Shown: positions 33,351 through 41,372 of the stretch, piece by piece | How the letters are laid out: the number at the start of each line of letters is the position of its first letter | Numbering within the stretch: the first letter of the stretch is position 1 | NCBI GenBank assembly: GCA_964454685.1 | Contig: CAYVTZ010000008.1 | Coordinates: forward strand, 39,821-103,820 | Direction: 5' to 3' | DNA from: CAYVTZ01 sp964454685 | GTDB lineage: Bacteria; Bacillota; Clostridia; Christensenellales; Christensenellaceae | Length of the DNA stretch: 64,000 bases | The notes under the pieces: model-generated | Told to the model about the DNA's origin: nothing | Databases searched by the model: none | The model's input: only the letters and a program-made list of their open reading frames with translations | Program-made: the position numbers and the translations under genes

Positions 33351-35498
33351 TCAATCTAAATACCTCCTCGTGCGCACCGGCCGATCCTCACCGTCCTCCG
33401 TGAAGTTGGAACGGTCACGGATCGTGCGTCCTTTTCCCTTCGGGAGCAAGTCGTCCCCCAGCCTGCGGTATCCGGAACTGCGCGATTGTGCCTGATGTGC
33501 GCGTCGCGCATAAGATTGCTGCTCATGTTGCTGTCCTTGCGGGCTTTCCTGCACTTCCTGTCTGCGCCGCGCCTCAAACGCTGCCTGTGCGCTCATCTGG
33601 TGCTCGTCATACCCACGTTGCGCATATCCCGCGCGCTCGCGTCGATACGGCTGCTGCTCGCGCTGCATTTCATGGTTGCGCCGTGGCTGCCGCGTCGCGT
33701 CCTGCTCTACATAGCGCTGATTTGCGCCCTGCGATTCATACCGCTCGTCCTGCACTTGCCACGCACTTTCCTGCGCATACCGCCGCTCTCTGGTCTGCGC
33801 TGCACCGCGCTGTGGTGATTGACCGTTGGGACGCTGTGTGCGGGTCTCCATCTCTCTGCGTCCGCTCTGCGCCGCATATCGGTTGCGCTGTCCATCCGAA
33901 GCCCGCGTTCCCTGATGTGGCAAATTGCTGGGCGCATACGTACGCCGCCCTTGATTCGCCACCGGTTGCGCTTCCACCTCGGCATATTTTTTCTGTCTCA
34001 GCGGCTGTTCATCCCTGCGTCTGCCGCCATTGCCGCCGTATCCGCCGCGCGCTTGATACACCGGTTCTTCAAACCCGCCTCGTCCGCCACGACGCGTCAT
34101 GCGCAGAATGAAGAAAATCGCCACTGCCGCGCCGCCAATAATCGCAATAATCGCCCACAGCGGAATGGGCAACTCGCCGTCCCCAAGCGAGTCAAACACA
34201 CTGGGCATAGGCACGTCATATTCTTCGCTGACCTGCTTCTCATCCCCCAGCGCATATACCGTACGATCTGCTACCAAGGACGTGGTGTACAGCTCCCGGT
34301 CACCCAGCTTGTAGGTCACCGTACCGATTTCCTCATCCTTGGCAATGGGTGCCACCAGCGGCTTGGTATAGTTCACTTCGGTGGTCACCTGCGTCGAACC
34401 ATCCGCCAAGCCATCCGCAATCGCCTTTTCAGTCAGTTGCGGCTGCGTACCGAGCTGTGTCGGGTCCACCGTGCAATGCACCGGCAGTGTGCCTTGATCG
34501 GGGTCGTTCTCCGCAAATCCCGTCACCGCCTCCGAAAGCGTCACCGGCTGCACATATTGCGTCAAATCCACCATGGCATAATTGTTGAAACCATAGTCCA
34601 ACAGGTTGCGTATGAGCGGCCAGCGATCCACTCCGCCTTCCGAAGGATCGCCAAATATCACAGCAATCAGCGGCAGCCCGTTACGCTCCGCCGATGCCAC
34701 CAGACAACCGTTAGACTTAATGACTGTGTCATCATCAAAATATAAGTTCACAGCCAAGCCCGTCTTCATGCCCGTCGCTCCCTCATAAAGGTAGGACGAA
34801 TATTCCGGTTTGGTGGGCGGCGTATTGATTAGAAAATTCCCGTTCTGAATCACATACGGCTCTTCATGTTTATTATTCGCGGGAACCGTATAGCTCTGCG
34901 TTCCCGAAATCCCCATCAGGAAGTCGTTTTTATAGTATTCCATCGCCAGCTTGGACATGTCACGCGCGGTGGTATAGTGGTTCGGCCCCTTTTGCGAAAT
35001 GAACAAGCCATGCGGATTGATGAAGTTCGAGTTTGACATGCCAATCTGCTGCGCCTTTTGGTTCATCATCACCGCAAATCCATCTTCGCTTCCGCCAAAA
35101 TGGATTGCCAGCGCCAGCGCCGCATCGTTTCCGGAAGGAAGCATCAAGCCGTAAAGCAAATCGCGTATCGAAAGCGTCTCCCCCGCAATCAACCCCATCT
35201 TACTCGAAGAGCTGTTGAAGTTCACCGATTCCGGGGCAATGGTGATTTTCTCATCCAACTGCGCTTCACTCGTAATCTGATCCATCACCGTCAGCGCCGT
35301 CAAAAGCTTTGTCGTGCTCGCCGGGTAAACGCGTTCCTCAGGGTCTTTTTCAAACAAGACCTGTCCGGTGTTCGCCTCGAGCAAAATCACACCCGTACTC
35401 TTGATATTCGACCCGTCAAACGGTTCCACCGCCAGCGCCATCATAGGCGCCGCCAGCACAACGGCAATCAGAATCATAAAACATAGAAATTTCTTCAA
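33351..35498 (-). CDS. Serine-type D-Ala-D-Ala carboxypeptidase with C-terminal anchor and long charged tail
   Basis: A 715-residue DacA/DacF-type penicillin-binding protein, far longer than the usual 380-430. A signal peptide covers residues 1-23. The catalytic motifs are Ser61-T-T-Lys64, Ser122-Gly-Asn124 and Lys245-Thr-Gly247. A PBP5-like C-terminal beta domain spans about 310-430, and a membrane helix about 444-467. The remaining 248 residues are predicted disordered and extremely rich in Arg, Gln, Glu, Gly and Tyr (GGRGGFEEPVYQARGGYGGN), with no recognisable domain and, by topology, inside the cell. The start codon is TTG at 35498 with GAGGG ahead. It trims peptidoglycan stem peptides. 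It heads the operon with trxB, glmM and glmS. A -10 TATACT lies in the AT-rich upstream region without a clear -35. Confidence 0.88.
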   Translation of the reverse strand: MKKFLCFMILIAVVLAAPMMALAVEPFDGSNIKSTGVILLEANTGQVLFEKDPEERVYPASTTKLLTALTVMDQITSEAQLDEKITIAPESVNFNSSSSKMGLIAGETLSIRDLLYGLMLPSGNDAALALAIHFGGSEDGFAVMMNQKAQQIGMSNSNFINPHGLFISQKGPNHYTTARDMSKLAMEYYKNDFLMGISGTQSYTVPANNKHEEPYVIQNGNFLINTPPTKPEYSSYLYEGATGMKTGLAVNLYFDDDTVIKSNGCLVASAERNGLPLIAVIFGDPSEGGVDRWPLIRNLLDYGFNNYAMVDLTQYVQPVTLSEAVTGFAENDPDQGTLPVHCTVDPTQLGTQPQLTEKAIADGLADGSTQVTTEVNYTKPLVAPIAKDEEIGTVTYKLGDRELYTTSLVADRTVYALGDEKQVSEEYDVPMPSVFDSLGDGELPIPLWAIIAIIGGAAVAIFFILRMTRRGGRGGFEEPVYQARGGYGGNGGRRRDEQPLRQKKYAEVEAQPVANQGRRTYAPSNLPHQGTRASDGQRNRYAAQSGRREMETRTQRPNGQSPQRGAAQTRERRYAQESAWQVQDERYESQGANQRYVEQDATRQPRRNHEMQREQQPYRRERAGYAQRGYDEHQMSAQAAFEARRRQEVQESPQGQQHEQQSYARRAHQAQSRSSGYRRLGDDLLPKGKGRTIRDRSNFTEDGEDRPVRTRRYLD

Positions 35499-35627
35499 AC
35501 TGTTTCCCTCAAATAATTATTCATCGTATAGTATACCCGAATATACACAAAAAGTACATAAGTTTCGCACATTGTTCATGATTTCCGTTTTTTAGAAAAT
35601 ATTTTTTCGCGGTGCACCAAAAACAGT

Positions 35628-35656
35628 TTGTCCACATGATAGCATGAAACTATAAA
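35628..35656 (+). promoter_or_regulatory. Promoter of the small membrane-protein gene
   Basis: Plus strand: -35 TTGTCC at 35628-35633, a 17-base spacer, and -10 TATAAA at 35651-35656. It lies 40 bases before the ATG at 35696, with AAAGGATG between. Confidence 0.65.
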
Positions 35657-35695
35657 AGGATCAGCCACGGGAAAAATCCCGGAAAGGATGTACCA

Positions 35696-35956
35696 ATGCT
35701 AGAATTATTGTTCACCGGAAGAATGCTGCCCGTCACACTGCTTATCTGCGTGTGCGCCGCTCTGCTCTGCATCGCCGCCAAATATACCGAGGCGAAAACC
35801 AAACACAAGCCGCGCCGGCCGCGCAAATCACAGTTTCGCCGCATTCCGGCCGCCCATCCGCTTGCTATACTCGCATCAGATACGCTCCCGCGCCGCACGC
35901 GCCTTAGCGCCTATGCGTCCCCGGCCGGCCGTCGCAGAAGGCACACAAAGGAATAG
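35696..35956 (+). CDS. Small basic single-span membrane protein, unknown function
   Basis: An 86-residue product that I do not recognise. Residues about 4-28 form one hydrophobic helix (LLFTGRMLPVTLLICVCAAL and on), followed by a strongly basic tail rich in Arg and Lys (KTKHKPRRPRKSQFRR near the middle, RRRRHTKE at the end). A well-formed promoter and an AAAGGATG ribosome site precede it. That support, together with its position between divergent and convergent neighbours, argues that it is real. The tail looks suited to binding nucleic acid or acidic lipid at the inner membrane face; this is inference. Confidence 0.5.
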   Translation: MLELLFTGRMLPVTLLICVCAALLCIAAKYTEAKTKHKPRRPRKSQFRRIPAAHPLAILASDTLPRRTRLSAYASPAGRRRRHTKE

Positions 35957-35983
35957 CCCCTCCGTTGTGATCATGCAAAAACG

Positions 35984-36466
35984 TCAGGGCGCTTCCTCTT
36001 CTCGCCAATCATATTGATATAGCGCATTCTTGCGGTCATATTCAAATCCGCAAGCCAGCAATGTGCGGCAGGATGCCACATTCTCTTCCTCCGGCTGTCC
36101 GATCACACGCCGCGCTCCTGCCTGCCGCGCCCGTTGCAGCAATGCCTGCACGATCTCTTTGCCTAAGCCTTTTCGTAAATATGCCGCTTCCCCAATCATA
36201 TAATCGATGCTAAATGTTCCTTCCACCTCTACATCGCCATGCCAGGTTTCTCCGCCGTCCGCATAGCGGTAATACTGGCAAAATCCGATCGCTCTTCCCT
36301 CGCACATCACAATCAAGTGGTTCAGCCAGCGGAATGCGCCCGCGCGCTCCCTCACTTCTTGCAGCCAGTCCTGCGAATCGTGGTACCATGCCGCTATATG
36401 CGGCTCCTTCAGCCACGATTCCATCAAAGTCATGTCCGCATCTTCCAATCTTCTTAGTTCAATCAT
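35984..36466 (-). CDS. GNAT-family N-acetyltransferase, AAC(6')-like
   Basis: A 160-residue acetyltransferase. It shows IELRRLEDADMTLMESWL at the start, the PHIAAWYHDS segment seen in the RimJ/AAC(6') branch, SIDYMIGEAAYLRKGLGKEI (acetyl-CoA pyrophosphate loop) and the C-terminal NVASCRTLLACGFEYD. The ATG at 36466 has GAGGTG ahead. The acceptor may be an aminoglycoside, another small amine or a protein N-terminus; sequence alone does not decide, and resistance should not be assumed. Confidence 0.8.
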   Translation of the reverse strand: MIELRRLEDADMTLMESWLKEPHIAAWYHDSQDWLQEVRERAGAFRWLNHLIVMCEGRAIGFCQYYRYADGGETWHGDVEVEGTFSIDYMIGEAAYLRKGLGKEIVQALLQRARQAGARRVIGQPEEENVASCRTLLACGFEYDRKNALYQYDWREEEAP

Positions 36467-36516
36467 TCCACACACCTCATCGTCCTCGGGAATATCCCCG
36501 CGTCCTCCTTGTTATA

Positions 36517-36548
36517 ATAAAAAAAGACCACTCATCACAAGCAGTCTT
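36517..36548 (-). terminator. Intrinsic terminator downstream of the small acidic-protein gene
   Basis: AAGACTGCT pairs with AGTGGTCTT (two wobbles) around a seven-base loop and is followed by seven T residues on the minus strand. It is 33 bases past the stop of the 77-residue gene. A TTGTGA/TATAAC pair overlapping it could restart transcription for the acetyltransferase gene. Confidence 0.8.
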
Positions 36549-36580
36549 AAATTTCAAAAGGCTATGAACCTCTTGGCTGA

Positions 36581-36814
36581 TTAGCCTCTTACAAGGTAGT
36601 TCAGCAAGAGATTTAAGTCTTCCGGCTCAGAAACAACCAAATCCAGTTCATCGATGCGTGCATCTTTGAACATTTGTGTCAATGCAATGTACTGGCACAG
36701 CGTAGATTTCAGATTGAGTCTGTCACCCTCAGAAGTGACCAGCTCCACCTTGCCTTTGCAATCCTGGAGCAGTTCAAAAAACTTTTGGGGCTCGCTAATG
36801 TTCTTGATTTTCAT
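36581..36814 (-). CDS. Small acidic conserved-type protein, unknown function
   Basis: A 77-residue protein without a membrane segment: MKIKNISEPQKFFELLQDCK at the start and EPEDLNLLLNYLVRG at the end. I cannot assign a function. It has a very strong AGGAGG site seven bases before the ATG, its own consensus promoter and its own terminator, so it is a stand-alone, probably well-expressed gene. The alternating acidic and hydrophobic pattern suggests a compact alpha/beta domain. Confidence 0.8.
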   Translation of the reverse strand: MKIKNISEPQKFFELLQDCKGKVELVTSEGDRLNLKSTLCQYIALTQMFKDARIDELDLVVSEPEDLNLLLNYLVRG

Positions 36815-36881
36815 TTGTTATCCTCCTAACAATATTATATTGTGGGCAGGAAGAATCGCCAAATAGCGTCCTCCATATCGT

Positions 36882-36910
36882 ATGTTATCATAACACACCT
36901 TTACAGTCAA
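36882..36910 (-). promoter_or_regulatory. Promoter of the 77-residue protein gene
   Basis: Minus strand: -35 TTGACT at 36910-36905, a 17-base spacer, and -10 TAACAT at 36887-36882, with an upstream TG giving an extended -10. Confidence 0.75.
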
Positions 36911-36959
36911 TATAAACACTGTAACACTTTTGTAAACAATTTAATGATGGATTTTCTGC

Positions 36960-36986
36960 AACAAGCGCCTTGTTCAAAGGCTTGTT
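36960..36986. terminator. Hairpin downstream of the anchored binding-protein gene
   Basis: AACAA and GCCTT pair with AAGGC and TTGTT with a two-base bulge. It lies 21 bases past the stop codon. There is no poly-T, so termination by it is uncertain. Confidence 0.4.
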
Positions 36987-37006
36987 CCGCCCGACATCAA
37001 TGCGCA

Positions 37007-37849
37007 TCACAGATTCCATTTGTCTCGCAGCTTCTGCATCGTGCCATCCTCTTCCATGCCCTGCAAGGCTTTGTCGATTGCGTCCTTGACGGCACTCTGC
37101 CCCGTAGGCAGCATCACACAGTATCCCACTTGATACAGCGGCTGCGCCAGCACACGAAATCCCGCCTGCATGAATTGATTGGCAATGGAGCGTGGCGCTA
37201 TAATCGCATTCACGCGTCCCGCCTCAATGTCAATGCCGGCGCTTTCATAGTCCGTATACCGGAACACTTCATAATTCAGCCCTTTGCTCTGCGCGTACTT
37301 GATAAAATCATCCTGCTTGGTTGCCGTGGTCATAATCCCAACCTTACCCGCTTGCAGGCTTTCAATGCTGTCCAGTTTGGAATCACTGCGCACGATTGCC
37401 ACCACGTCGTCCATGTAGTAAGGATCCGTCAGTGTAAATCCCTTGGTCTTGTCCAGCCCTTCTGAAAACAAACCCAGCGCCAAATCGATCTCGCCATATT
37501 TAATCAGCCCGCCCGCATCCTGCGAGGTCGTGCTCTTGTATTCGTATAGCTTGTCCGAGTCCGGCAGCAATCGCTGCATCACCTCATCGATCACATCACG
37601 GTCAAAGCCCAGCGGTTGACCCGCTTCGTCTGCCGTCCCAAAGCCCTGCACATCCGTGCGCAGCCCAATCACAATGGAATCATTGCGCACCAAAAAACTG
37701 CTTTGAAAATTACGCTTTCCCGCAACGTTGCTCACCACCGCAACGGTAGCAATCACACCTGCCACAAGCAGAATCAAAAAGATCATCAAGTTTTTTCGTC
37801 TAACAAAAAAGCGCGTGATGTCTTCCAACGCTTTTCTAAATCTGCGCAA
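37007..37849 (-). CDS. Membrane-anchored amino-acid-type solute-binding protein (SBP_bac_3)
   Basis: A 280-residue protein. Residues about 20-42 form a hydrophobic signal anchor (LMIFLILLVAGVIATVAVVS) without a lipobox, preceded by a basic cytoplasmic segment. The rest is a type II binding fold of the polar amino acid class (SIVIGLRTDVQGFGTADEAG; QPLGFDRDVIDEVMQRLL; YGEIDLALGLFSEG; LTDPYYMDDVVAIVRSDSKL). It starts at TTG 37849, with GGAGGT six bases ahead. No permease or ATPase gene is adjacent, so it is an orphan that may serve a distant transporter or act as a sensor. Confidence 0.85.
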   Translation of the reverse strand: MRRFRKALEDITRFFVRRKNLMIFLILLVAGVIATVAVVSNVAGKRNFQSSFLVRNDSIVIGLRTDVQGFGTADEAGQPLGFDRDVIDEVMQRLLPDSDKLYEYKSTTSQDAGGLIKYGEIDLALGLFSEGLDKTKGFTLTDPYYMDDVVAIVRSDSKLDSIESLQAGKVGIMTTATKQDDFIKYAQSKGLNYEVFRYTDYESAGIDIEAGRVNAIIAPRSIANQFMQAGFRVLAQPLYQVGYCVMLPTGQSAVKDAIDKALQGMEEDGTMQKLRDKWNL

Positions 37850-37914
37850 CCCGTTACCTCCACATCGGCGGTTTTACGGACAAAACGCATCTCCTGCGTC
37901 GCCGCCTGTTACCG

Positions 37915-37943
37915 ATTATACCGTTTTCCCGTCGCAATTTCAA
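37915..37943 (-). promoter_or_regulatory. Promoter of the anchored binding-protein gene
   Basis: Minus strand: -35 TTGAAA at 37943-37938, a 17-base spacer, and -10 TATAAT at 37920-37915. The roughly 60-base leader contains GGCGG and CCGCC arms that could fold over the ribosome site region. Confidence 0.8.
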
Positions 37944-37951
37944 CAAACGAC

Positions 37952-37980
37952 TTGTCAATTTATTGTGAACATGATACATT
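37952..37980 (+). promoter_or_regulatory. Promoter of the SGNH hydrolase gene
   Basis: Plus strand: -35 TTGTCA at 37952-37957, a 17-base spacer, and -10 TACATT at 37975-37980. It is divergent from the binding-protein promoter, with the two -35 boxes only eight bases apart. Confidence 0.7.
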
Positions 37981-38014
37981 GATTGCAGTTGCGTATGTTC
38001 CAAAGGGAGGCACT

Positions 38015-38737
38015 ATGGCACAAAAACGTGAAATCAAGTCTATTGTCGTGCTGGGGGATTCCGTTGCAAAAGGAGTCGTGTTCAACGCTGAAAAACGACG
38101 GTACATCTTTTCCAAGGAAGGCTTTATTAAAACACTGGCAGATAAACTCAAAGGCTCGGTGCAAAACCTTGCCAAGTTTGGCATGACGTCCTCACATGGG
38201 CAAAAACTGCTGACCGATCGCGTGCACGAGATCGATCCGGATCTTGTGCTGATCGAATATGGCGGCAACGATTGTGACTATGATTGGGATGCCGTAGCGC
38301 AAGACCCCACGCTGCCGCATCAGCCAAACACACCACCGCTGCAATTTGCGCGGCAACTGCATGATATGGTTATGAGCGTGCATCGCAATGGAAAAGTGCC
38401 CGTGCTCATGAATCTGCCCCCGCTGCATGCCCAACGCTATTTCGATTGGTTCACACAACAAGAACCCACTCGTGTGCGCAACATTCGTACATGGCTGGGG
38501 GATGTTTCAAAAATCTATTGGTGGCAGGAGAAATATTCTTATCTGATTGAACATGTTGCAAGACAAACGCAAACGCGGCTGATCGATGTGCGCGGCGCTT
38601 TTCTTTCTCTGCCGCGATATTCTGACTATATCTGCGTGGATGGCATCCACCCCAACGAGGCAGGTCAAGCCCTCATCGACCGCGCATTCACAGCGTATAT
38701 CCGCCAAAACGCAGCACATATTTTAAACCCAGTCTAA
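38015..38737 (+). CDS. SGNH/GDSL-family hydrolase
   Basis: A 240-residue cytoplasmic esterase-type protein. Block I is IVVLGDSVAKGVVF (GDS with nucleophile Ser), block III is EYGGNDCDYDWD (GxND), and block V is CVDGIHPNEAGQALID (DxxH), so the catalytic triad is complete. Block II Gly is in FGMTSSHGQ. The start is the ATG at 38015 with GGGAGG ahead; a longer upstream frame overlaps the divergent promoter and is rejected. Substrate unknown; such proteins deacylate carbohydrates or lipids. Confidence 0.88.
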   Translation: MAQKREIKSIVVLGDSVAKGVVFNAEKRRYIFSKEGFIKTLADKLKGSVQNLAKFGMTSSHGQKLLTDRVHEIDPDLVLIEYGGNDCDYDWDAVAQDPTLPHQPNTPPLQFARQLHDMVMSVHRNGKVPVLMNLPPLHAQRYFDWFTQQEPTRVRNIRTWLGDVSKIYWWQEKYSYLIEHVARQTQTRLIDVRGAFLSLPRYSDYICVDGIHPNEAGQALIDRAFTAYIRQNAAHILNPV

Positions 38738-38744
38738 TCTTTTA

Positions 38745-39605
38745 TTACGGCTCCGCAATGTATTCACGCGGCTGCATCACCGCTTCCACCTCTGCGCAAA
38801 ATTCATGCTGTTTGCGCAGTAGGTTATATGCGTTGTGCCGCCCTTTTTTTGTCTGAAACACTGCAAATATGCAGCTTCCGCTGCCTGTCATCATAGCAAA
38901 GTCCGCGCCCACCGCCTCAGTGTCCGCAATCGCGTGGCGTACACCACCGCAGATTTCCATGCCCGCTGACGCAAGCGCGTTGCCGGCCGCCGCAAAATAC
39001 GCCATCCGATCCCCCGCCTTTAGCGCATTGACCACGCGCTGTACATTCGGGTGCGCCTTTGGCAGCTCGTGAAAGCGCTGATACGCCAGACCCGTCGGAA
39101 CGCCGCCATGCGGCTTCACCAGCAAATAGTAAAACGGGCATCGATTCTCGATCGGCTCCAGCACCTCTCCGATGCCGCGCGCACGCGCACACCCGCCTTC
39201 TATAAAGAAGGGCACGTCCGCTCCGATGCAAACGCCCAGTTCCTGTAACACTTCTTTGTTCAAAGGCTCCCCATACAGCTCATTGAGCGCACACAGCACC
39301 GCCGCCCCGTCCGCGCTACCTCCGCCCAACCCTGCTTGCGCCGGAATGCGCTTGGCTATGCGAATGGTCGCGCCTCCTTCTATTTGACTGCGCTCAAAAA
39401 AAAGCCGCGCAGCGCGCAGCGCCGTGTTCTGCTCGTCCACCGGCAAATCCCCGCAGTCCACCGAAATCTCCCGCGCACGCTCGATTTCCATTTCGTCGTA
39501 TAGAGAAATGTTCTGCATCACCATGTCCAGCAAATGCATTCCATCTTCCCGACGACCCGTGATGGCAAGTGTAAGGTTTAGCTTCGCAAAAACTTTTAGC
39601 TTCAT
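38745..39605 (-). CDS. ispE: 4-diphosphocytidyl-2-C-methyl-D-erythritol kinase
   Basis: A 286-residue GHMP kinase of the MEP isoprenoid pathway. It has the N-terminal KVFAKLNLTLAITGRREDGM with the catalytic Lys-Asn region, LDMVMQNISLYDEM, the ATP loop IPAQAGLGGGSADGAAVL and the C-terminal MTGSGSCIFAVF. ATG 39605 is preferred, with GAGAGGG ahead. It is monocistronic here and converges on the SGNH gene with only seven bases between stops. Confidence 0.94.
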   Translation of the reverse strand: MKLKVFAKLNLTLAITGRREDGMHLLDMVMQNISLYDEMEIERAREISVDCGDLPVDEQNTALRAARLFFERSQIEGGATIRIAKRIPAQAGLGGGSADGAAVLCALNELYGEPLNKEVLQELGVCIGADVPFFIEGGCARARGIGEVLEPIENRCPFYYLLVKPHGGVPTGLAYQRFHELPKAHPNVQRVVNALKAGDRMAYFAAAGNALASAGMEICGGVRHAIADTEAVGADFAMMTGSGSCIFAVFQTKKGRHNAYNLLRKQHEFCAEVEAVMQPREYIAEP

Positions 39606-39740
39606 ACAATTCCCTCTCCACACTGTCTGGAGTCGTATCTCGCCTCACAAATTTTCACCCTCAAAGCGAGAGTGCTCGTCCAATCTGATCGCGGCAAGCC
39701 TCCAAATTTTCGATATTTCTTACTCTTATCGGGGTGTTGG

Positions 39741-39746
39741 TATAAT
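39741..39746 (+). promoter_or_regulatory. Extended -10 promoter of the RNA-modification operon
   Basis: TGGTATAAT provides an extended -10 with no strong -35. It lies about 95 bases before the methyltransferase ATG at 39841. Confidence 0.55.
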
Positions 39747-39840
39747 GATAGCATAAAAATGAAAAATGTGGTAGAATATTCCTAAATCTCGTACAAAAAG
39801 ATGTATTTGTTGCATCAGGCTGTGCGCGCAGGAGTAACAT

Positions 39841-40692
39841 ATGTTTATCGCAGAACACTGGCAGGATTATCAAGTTTTAGACACCGGCGACGGCATGAAG
39901 CTGGAGCGTTGGGGCAATGTCGTCGTATCCCGTCCCGATCCGCAAGTGATCTGGGACAAACAGGCACCCGCGCTTTGGGATCAGGCGCACGCACAATACG
40001 AACGCAGCGCAAAGGGCGGCGGCCAGTGGCATTTCACAAAAAAGCTTCCGGAGCGCTGGCAGATTCGTTACCAAGACCTCTCCTTTCACATTCGCCCCAC
40101 AGGTTTTAAGCACATGGGATTATTCCCCGAGCAGGCTGCAAATTGGGATTTCATGTCCGAGAAAATACGCTCGCGCGGCAATGTGCGCGTGCTCAATCTT
40201 TTTGCTTACACCGGCGGCGCAACATTGGCTTGCGCTTCGGCTGGTGCGCAAGTCACGCATATTGACGCAGCCAAAAGCATGAACGGCTGGGCAAAAGAAA
40301 ATCTGGACGCCTCCGGGCTGCAAGACCGCCCCGTGCGCATTCTCGCAGATGATTGTCTCAAATTTGTTCAGCGCGAGCAGCGGCGCGGCAACCGTTACGA
40401 TGCGATCCTCATGGACCCGCCTTCCTATGGCCGCGGCGCAGATGGCAGCGTCTTTCGCACTGAGGACAATCTCTTCGCCCTGCTGGGTGAGAGTGTCAAA
40501 CTTCTTTCAGACGATCCACTGTTCTTTCTCATCAATTCTTACACCACGGGGCTTTCCTCGGTGGTTGCCTCCAATATGCTCAAAATCTACATGGGCAGTG
40601 CAGGCAACATCGAGGCGGGCGATTTGTGTCTCCCCATACAAGGTCAAAGCTTGCTGCTCCCCTGCGGCACCACAACGCGGTGGTTTGTATGA
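39841..40692 (+). CDS. Class I SAM-dependent methyltransferase, RlmI-like without PUA domain
   Basis: A 283-residue methyltransferase resembling the catalytic part of RlmI/RlmK-type 23S rRNA cytosine methyltransferases. SAM motif I is VRVLNLFAYTGGATLACASA, the acidic loop follows in HIDAAKSMNGWAKENL, and the catalytic motif is DAILMDPPSYGRGADG. The N-terminal PUA domain of RlmI is missing. The last codons overlap the following pseudouridine synthase start by four bases, which supports an RNA target. Exact target unknown. Confidence 0.83.
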   Translation: MFIAEHWQDYQVLDTGDGMKLERWGNVVVSRPDPQVIWDKQAPALWDQAHAQYERSAKGGGQWHFTKKLPERWQIRYQDLSFHIRPTGFKHMGLFPEQAANWDFMSEKIRSRGNVRVLNLFAYTGGATLACASAGAQVTHIDAAKSMNGWAKENLDASGLQDRPVRILADDCLKFVQREQRRGNRYDAILMDPPSYGRGADGSVFRTEDNLFALLGESVKLLSDDPLFFLINSYTTGLSSVVASNMLKIYMGSAGNIEAGDLCLPIQGQSLLLPCGTTTRWFV

Positions 40693-41372
40693 ACGTTCTA
40701 TATGAAGACAATCACATCCTTGTCGCGGTCAAACCGCAAAATATCCCCACACAGGCGGACAGTTCCCAAGACGCAGACTTTCTTGGCGCGCTCAAGGACT
40801 ATATCAAGCAAAAACATAACAAGCCCGGCGCGGTTTACCTGGGGCTCGTGCATCGTTTGGATCGACCAACCGGCGGCGTCATGGTGTTTGCGCGCACCTC
40901 TAAGGCAGCGGCAAGATTGAGCGCACAGCTCAAGTCTCACGCCATGCGCAAGGTGTATCTGGCTATCGTGCGCGGTTCGCTTGCCCCGCAAGGCACACTG
41001 GAAAATCATCTGCTCAAAGATACCTCTACCAACACTTCGCGTGTCGTATCTGCAAATACACCGGGCGCAAAACACGCGCGGCTGCGCTACCGCACGCTTG
41101 CCTCGCAAAACGGCAATCACCTGCTGGAAATCGAGCTGGAAACCGGGCGTTCGCATCAGATTCGTGTGCAATGCGCGCACATCGGCGCGCCTATCATCGG
41201 CGACAAGCGTTACGGTGGCAGCGCACACGATTCTCTCTGCCTCTGGTGCCACTCCCTCACATTGCAGCACCCCACCAAGCAAGAATTAATGACATTCACT
41301 TGCCCGCCGCCCGCATATTTCGCGCGGCTGGTATCACTCCCTGAAAGGATTTCACATGATTTTTTTAATTGA
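40689..41372 (+). CDS. RluA-family pseudouridine synthase
   Basis: A 227-residue synthase of RluA type without an S4 domain. It starts MNVLYEDNHILVAVKPQNIP, with catalytic Asp in GLVHRLDRPTGGVMVFART. It contains LKSHAMRKVYLAIVRG and the C-terminal ETGRSHQIRVQCAHIG, all typical. It would convert uridine to pseudouridine in rRNA or tRNA. The ATG overlaps the methyltransferase stop (ATGA), so this start is preferred over a longer frame. Its own end overlaps the next gene by 17 bases. Confidence 0.92.
   Translation: MNVLYEDNHILVAVKPQNIPTQADSSQDADFLGALKDYIKQKHNKPGAVYLGLVHRLDRPTGGVMVFARTSKAAARLSAQLKSHAMRKVYLAIVRGSLAPQGTLENHLLKDTSTNTSRVVSANTPGAKHARLRYRTLASQNGNHLLEIELETGRSHQIRVQCAHIGAPIIGDKRYGGSAHDSLCLWCHSLTLQHPTKQELMTFTCPPPAYFARLVSLPERISHDFFN

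Noticed and set aside
33486..34111. Long plus-strand frames opposite the carboxypeptidase tail
   Set aside because: They are shadows of the Arg/Gln-rich tail. Its own frame is continuous with the catalytic domain and membrane helix.
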